Part shown: positions 5,685-8,257 of the stretch, one piece after another
Layout of the letters: every line of letters starts with the position of its first letter
Numbering within the stretch: the first letter of the stretch is position 1
Assembly (NCBI GenBank): GCA_013002375.1
Contig: JABDJW010000020.1
Span: 1-8,257, forward strand
Length of the DNA: 8,257 nucleotides
DNA from: Acidimicrobiales bacterium
Lineage (GTDB): Bacteria > Actinomycetota > Acidimicrobiia > Acidimicrobiales > SHLQ01
Direction of reading: 5' to 3'
Made by a program: the position numbers and the translations under genes
Notes under the pieces: model-generated
Told to the model about the DNA's origin: nothing
Database searches by the model: none
Seen by the model: only the letters and a program-made list of their open reading frames with translations

Positions 5685-6505
5685 TCCCCGCCGCGTTCGA
5701 GTACAAGCGGGCTGCCTCGGCCGAGGAAGCGCTGGCGCTGCTGGCCGAGCACGGCGACGAAGCCAAGCTCCTGGCCGGCGGTCATTCCCTGATCCCGTTG
5801 ATGAAGTATCGCTTGGCTGCGCCGTCGGTGTTGATCGACATCGGCCGGCTCACCGATCTGTCGTACGTGAACGACGGGGGCGACCACCTCGCGGTCGGTG
5901 CCCTCACCCGCCACCGCGACGTCGAGATCAACGACCTGGTCGGTGCCCAGGCGCCGCTGTTGGCGGCGGCAACCCGCCACGTCGGCGATCCCCAGGTCCG
6001 CCACCGCGGCACATTGGGTGGGTCGCTCGTGCACGGCGATCCGGCCAGCGATCTGCCGTCGGTGATGTTGGCCATGGGCGCGACGATGGTCGTCACCGGG
6101 CCGAACGGGCCGCGCGAGATCGGCGCCGACGACTTCTTCACCGGTTTCCTCGAGACCGCGGTGAACGAAGACGAGCTGCTCACCGAGATCCGCGTTCCGA
6201 AGATGCCCGACGCGGGCTACTCGTTCCAGAAGTTCAACCGGCGGGCCCAGGACTGGGCCATCGTCGGCTGCGCGGTCGTGGTGAACGACGGCCAGGCCGG
6301 CGTGGGTCTGGTGAACATGGATTCCCGGCCGGTGCGCGCCGCTGCGGTCGAAGCCGCCGTTGCCTCCGGCGCGTCGCCATCCGAAGCGGCCGATGCCGCA
6401 GCCGTTGATGTCGATCCGCCGGCCGACCTCAACGCCACGGTCGAGTTCCGCCAACACTTGGCCCGGGTGCTCACCCGGCGGGGGCTCGAAGAAGCTACCG
6501 CCTGA
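5681..6505 (+). CDS. FAD-binding medium subunit of a molybdenum hydroxylase (CoxM / XDH subunit M family)
   Basis: A 274-residue flavoprotein of the CoxM/CutM type that receives electrons from the [2Fe-2S] subunit. Two FAD-pyrophosphate-binding motifs are visible: AGGHSLIPLMK (32-42) and TLGGSLVHGDPASD (111-124). The residue numbers match those I recall for the CO dehydrogenase medium subunit (AGGHS 32-36, TIGG 111-114), which supports the chosen ATG. The N-terminus (MIPAAFEY) begins exactly as in the family. The C-terminal CO-dehydrogenase-flavoprotein domain covers about 175-274. It overlaps the CoxS-like gene by 4 nt. The expected large subunit does not follow; instead a HAD hydrolase begins 10 nt downstream. 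The family does not reveal the substrate, so CO dehydrogenase should not be assumed. Confidence 0.94.
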   Translation: MIPAAFEYKRAASAEEALALLAEHGDEAKLLAGGHSLIPLMKYRLAAPSVLIDIGRLTDLSYVNDGGDHLAVGALTRHRDVEINDLVGAQAPLLAAATRHVGDPQVRHRGTLGGSLVHGDPASDLPSVMLAMGATMVVTGPNGPREIGADDFFTGFLETAVNEDELLTEIRVPKMPDAGYSFQKFNRRAQDWAIVGCAVVVNDGQAGVGLVNMDSRPVRAAAVEAAVASGASPSEAADAAAVDVDPPADLNATVEFRQHLARVLTRRGLEEATA

Positions 6506-6515
6506 CCGCTCGGCC

Positions 6516-7187
6516 ATGCCGCTGGCGCTGTTCGATCTCGACAACACGCTGATCGACCGCGTCACGCCGTTCAAGCGATGGGCCCGCGCCTTTGCGGCGC
6601 AGTACGACCTTCCGGCGGCGGCCGAAGCGTGGCTGATCGATGCCGATGATGGCGGCGCGATCCATCGGGATGCCTTCTTCGATCTCGTGCAGAAGCGTTT
6701 CGATCTCGACGAATCAACCGCTGTGTTTCAGGCCGCCTACGAGCGCGAATTCCCGCGCTTCATGCGCATCGACGATGAAACGGTGCTGGCTCTGCAGTCG
6801 CTGCGTCGCGAAGGGTGGCGTATCGGCATCGTCACCAACGGACCGGCCATGCAGACGTTGAAGATCGAACACTGTGGGCTTCCGGCCCTGGTCGACGGGT
6901 GGGTGGTGAGCCTGGTCGACGGGGTGAGCAAGCCCGATCCGGCCGCCTTCGCCCTCGCGGCCGAGCGGGCCGGCGGTTCGCTCGATGGGGCCTGGATGAT
7001 CGGCGACAGCCCAGGGTCCGACATCGGCGGCGCCCATCGAGCCGGCTTGTCGTCGATCTGGTTGCACCGCCTGCGCGAATGGGAGCTGACCGAGTATCAG
7101 CCCACCCGGGTGGCTTTCTCGTGTGCCGAAGCGGTGAACATGCTCCTCGACGACGATCTGCATCTGCCGTTCGCCGTCGGTCGCTAG
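6516..7187 (+). CDS. HAD-family hydrolase (phosphatase/dehalogenase-like, subfamily I)
   Basis: A 223-residue soluble protein with the full HAD catalytic set. Motif I is FDLDNTL with nucleophile Asp7 and acid/base Asp9, motif II is IVTNG (Thr107), motif III is Lys139 in SKPDP, and motif IV is GDSPGSD (Asp164, Asp169). A helical cap lies between motifs I and II (about 15-85), as in subfamily I, where phosphoglycolate phosphatases, sugar phosphatases and haloacid dehalogenases belong. The Asp9 pattern favours a phosphatase over a dehalogenase, but the substrate is unknown. ATG 6516 was chosen because it places the nucleophile near the N-terminus; the upstream in-frame ATG at 6360 is inside coxM. 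It follows coxM by 10 nt with no clear Shine-Dalgarno and its TAG stop lies 11 nt before betB. Confidence 0.9.
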   Translation: MPLALFDLDNTLIDRVTPFKRWARAFAAQYDLPAAAEAWLIDADDGGAIHRDAFFDLVQKRFDLDESTAVFQAAYEREFPRFMRIDDETVLALQSLRREGWRIGIVTNGPAMQTLKIEHCGLPALVDGWVVSLVDGVSKPDPAAFALAAERAGGSLDGAWMIGDSPGSDIGGAHRAGLSSIWLHRLREWELTEYQPTRVAFSCAEAVNMLLDDDLHLPFAVGR

Positions 7188-7190
7188 GCT
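7185..7190 (+). promoter_or_regulatory. Candidate -10 box of a leaderless promoter for betB
   Basis: TAGGCT fits TANNNT and lies 8 nt before ATG 7199, the same geometry as the promoter of the PhoX-like gene. Its first three bases are the stop codon of the HAD gene. No Shine-Dalgarno of note precedes the ATG. A -35 match at the right distance (about 7161-7168) is poor, so this is weaker than the PhoX case. Confidence 0.35.
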
Positions 7191-7198
7191 CGGGCGAC

Positions 7199-8257
7199 AT
7201 GACCGCCAGCCAGTATGTGAACGCCGACACGACGCTGCCTACCCGGCAGTCGTTCATCGATGGTGCCTACGTGGCGTCGACCTCGGGCGAGACGTTCGAG
7301 TGCATCAATCCGGCCACCAACCGCAAGGTGTGCGATGTCGAACAGGCCGGCGAGGCCGAGATCGAACAGGCTGTTGCGTCGGCTCGGCGCGGGTTCGAGC
7401 TGTGGTCGCAGATGTCGGCGACCGATCGCCAGCGGATCTTGCTGAAGGCGGTGGGGATCCTGCGGGAGCGCAACGACGAACTCGGTCATCTCGACACGCT
7501 CGACACCGGCAAACCGATCGCCGAAACAACGACCGAGGACATCGTCACCGGCGCCGACGTGATCGAGTTCTACGCCGGCGTCGCCCCCGCGATCAGCGGT
7601 GAGACCATCGACTTTCCCGGCGAGGGTTTCGCCCGCATGAAACGCGAACCGCTCGGGGTGACGGCCGCCATCGGGGCCTGGAACTACCCGATGCAGATCG
7701 CGATGTGGAAATCGGCTCTGGCCCTGGCCACCGGCAACGCGATGATCTTCAAACCGGCCGAGGTCACGCCGCTCTCGGCCACCGTGCTGGCCGAGATCTA
7801 CCTCGAGGCCGGTGTGCCGCCCGGCGTGTTCAACGTGGTGCAGGGTGACGCGCGGGTCGGCGCCGCGCTGGTGGCCCACCCGGGCATCGCCAAGGTGTCG
7901 CTCACCGGTGAGGCGGCGACCGGCAAGATCATCATGGCCAACGCGGCCACGACCCTGAAGAAGGTCACGCTCGAACTCGGGGGCAAGTCGCCGATCATCG
8001 TGTTCGACGATGCCGATCTCGAGAGTGCCCGCAACGCGGCGCTGACCAACAACTTCTATTCGACCGGCCAAGTGTGTTCGAACGGCACCCGGGTATTCGT
8101 CCAACGTGGCGTCTACGAGGCGTTTCTCGACGGCGTGGCCGAACGGGTCGCCGCCATCAAGGTCGGCGATCCGTTCGATCCCGACACCATGATCGGCTCG
8201 CTGGTGTCGGCCGAACATTTCGACAAGGTCATGCGCTACATGAAGCTGGCCATGGAC
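7199..8257 (+). CDS. betB: Betaine-aldehyde-dehydrogenase-like NAD(P)-dependent aldehyde dehydrogenase (partial, 3' end outside window)
   Basis: The first 353 codons of an aldehyde dehydrogenase that normally has about 490 residues. Landmarks are the nucleotide-binding and oxyanion region AIGAWNYPMQIAMWKSA (157-173, Asn162), FKPAE (Lys185), the Rossmann motif LTGEAATG (235-242), catalytic base Glu259 in LELGGKS and the nucleophile Cys293 in STGQVCSNGTRVF. The NGT after the cysteine and the WNYP region resemble betaine aldehyde dehydrogenase, which oxidises betaine aldehyde to glycine betaine with NAD+. 4-Trimethylaminobutyraldehyde and aminoaldehyde dehydrogenases share these motifs, so the substrate is not certain. 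It may be co-transcribed with the HAD gene 11 nt upstream or start from its own leaderless promoter. The C-terminal part and downstream neighbours are not visible. Confidence 0.88.
   Translation, partial: MTASQYVNADTTLPTRQSFIDGAYVASTSGETFECINPATNRKVCDVEQAGEAEIEQAVASARRGFELWSQMSATDRQRILLKAVGILRERNDELGHLDTLDTGKPIAETTTEDIVTGADVIEFYAGVAPAISGETIDFPGEGFARMKREPLGVTAAIGAWNYPMQIAMWKSALALATGNAMIFKPAEVTPLSATVLAEIYLEAGVPPGVFNVVQGDARVGAALVAHPGIAKVSLTGEAATGKIIMANAATTLKKVTLELGGKSPIIVFDDADLESARNAALTNNFYSTGQVCSNGTRVFVQRGVYEAFLDGVAERVAAIKVGDPFDPDTMIGSLVSAEHFDKVMRYMKLAMD

Noticed and set aside
5681..6505. Naming the CoxS/CoxM pair as carbon monoxide dehydrogenase
   Set aside because: The substrate is set by the large subunit active-site loop, which is absent from the window. 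The S and M subunits of CO dehydrogenases and of other molybdenum hydroxylases look alike.
7184..8218. 344-codon open frame on the - strand opposite betB
   Set aside because: Rich in His, Arg, Gly and Asp with no recognisable domain, while the + strand encodes a clear aldehyde dehydrogenase. It is an antisense artefact of codon bias.

Overview
The window is GC-rich throughout, densely coded, uses GTG as well as ATG starts and is full of 1-4 nt gene overlaps. The first gene pair is the enolase tail followed by an FtsB/DivIC-type septum protein, which is the classic actinobacterial order. Together with a DrrA-type exporter, a CoxS/CoxM pair and a Tat-dependent PhoX-like lipoprotein, this points to a high-GC actinobacterium. 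An Acidimicrobiia-like lineage is my guess but is not proven. No rRNA, tRNA, CRISPR array, insertion sequence or phage gene was seen.

Left block (1-3806, all + strand): the enolase C-terminus (eno), an FtsB/DivIC-like divisome protein, an ABC ATPase of the DrrA type, two paralogous ABC-2 permeases and a TauE/SafE-family membrane transporter. Every junction overlaps by 1-4 nt or has a 1-nt gap, so this reads as one translationally coupled transcription unit. In it a housekeeping pair (glycolysis and cell division) is fused to a small-molecule or lipid exporter cassette.

Middle (3830-5011, - strand): a compact PhoX/DUF839-family protein with a twin-arginine signal and a lipobox, convergent to the left block. 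Its start is preceded by a well-formed promoter, ATGACA-17 bp-TAGCTT, whose -10 lies only 8 nt before the ATG and has no Shine-Dalgarno. This suggests a leaderless mRNA.

Right block (5193-8257, + strand): a [2Fe-2S] subunit (CoxS-like) and an FAD subunit (CoxM-like) of a molybdenum hydroxylase, with no molybdopterin large subunit adjacent. These are followed by a HAD phosphatase-like hydrolase and by a betaine-aldehyde-dehydrogenase-like gene (betB) that runs off the window. betB shows the same -10/8 nt/ATG layout as the PhoX-like gene. Its -10 reuses the stop codon of the HAD gene, so betB may have its own leaderless promoter.

Most genes belong to known families. The points that deserve attention are the orphan CoxSM pair, the eno-ftsB-exporter coupling, the compact PhoX variant and the matching leaderless promoter layouts. 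I did not find a convincing wholly new system.
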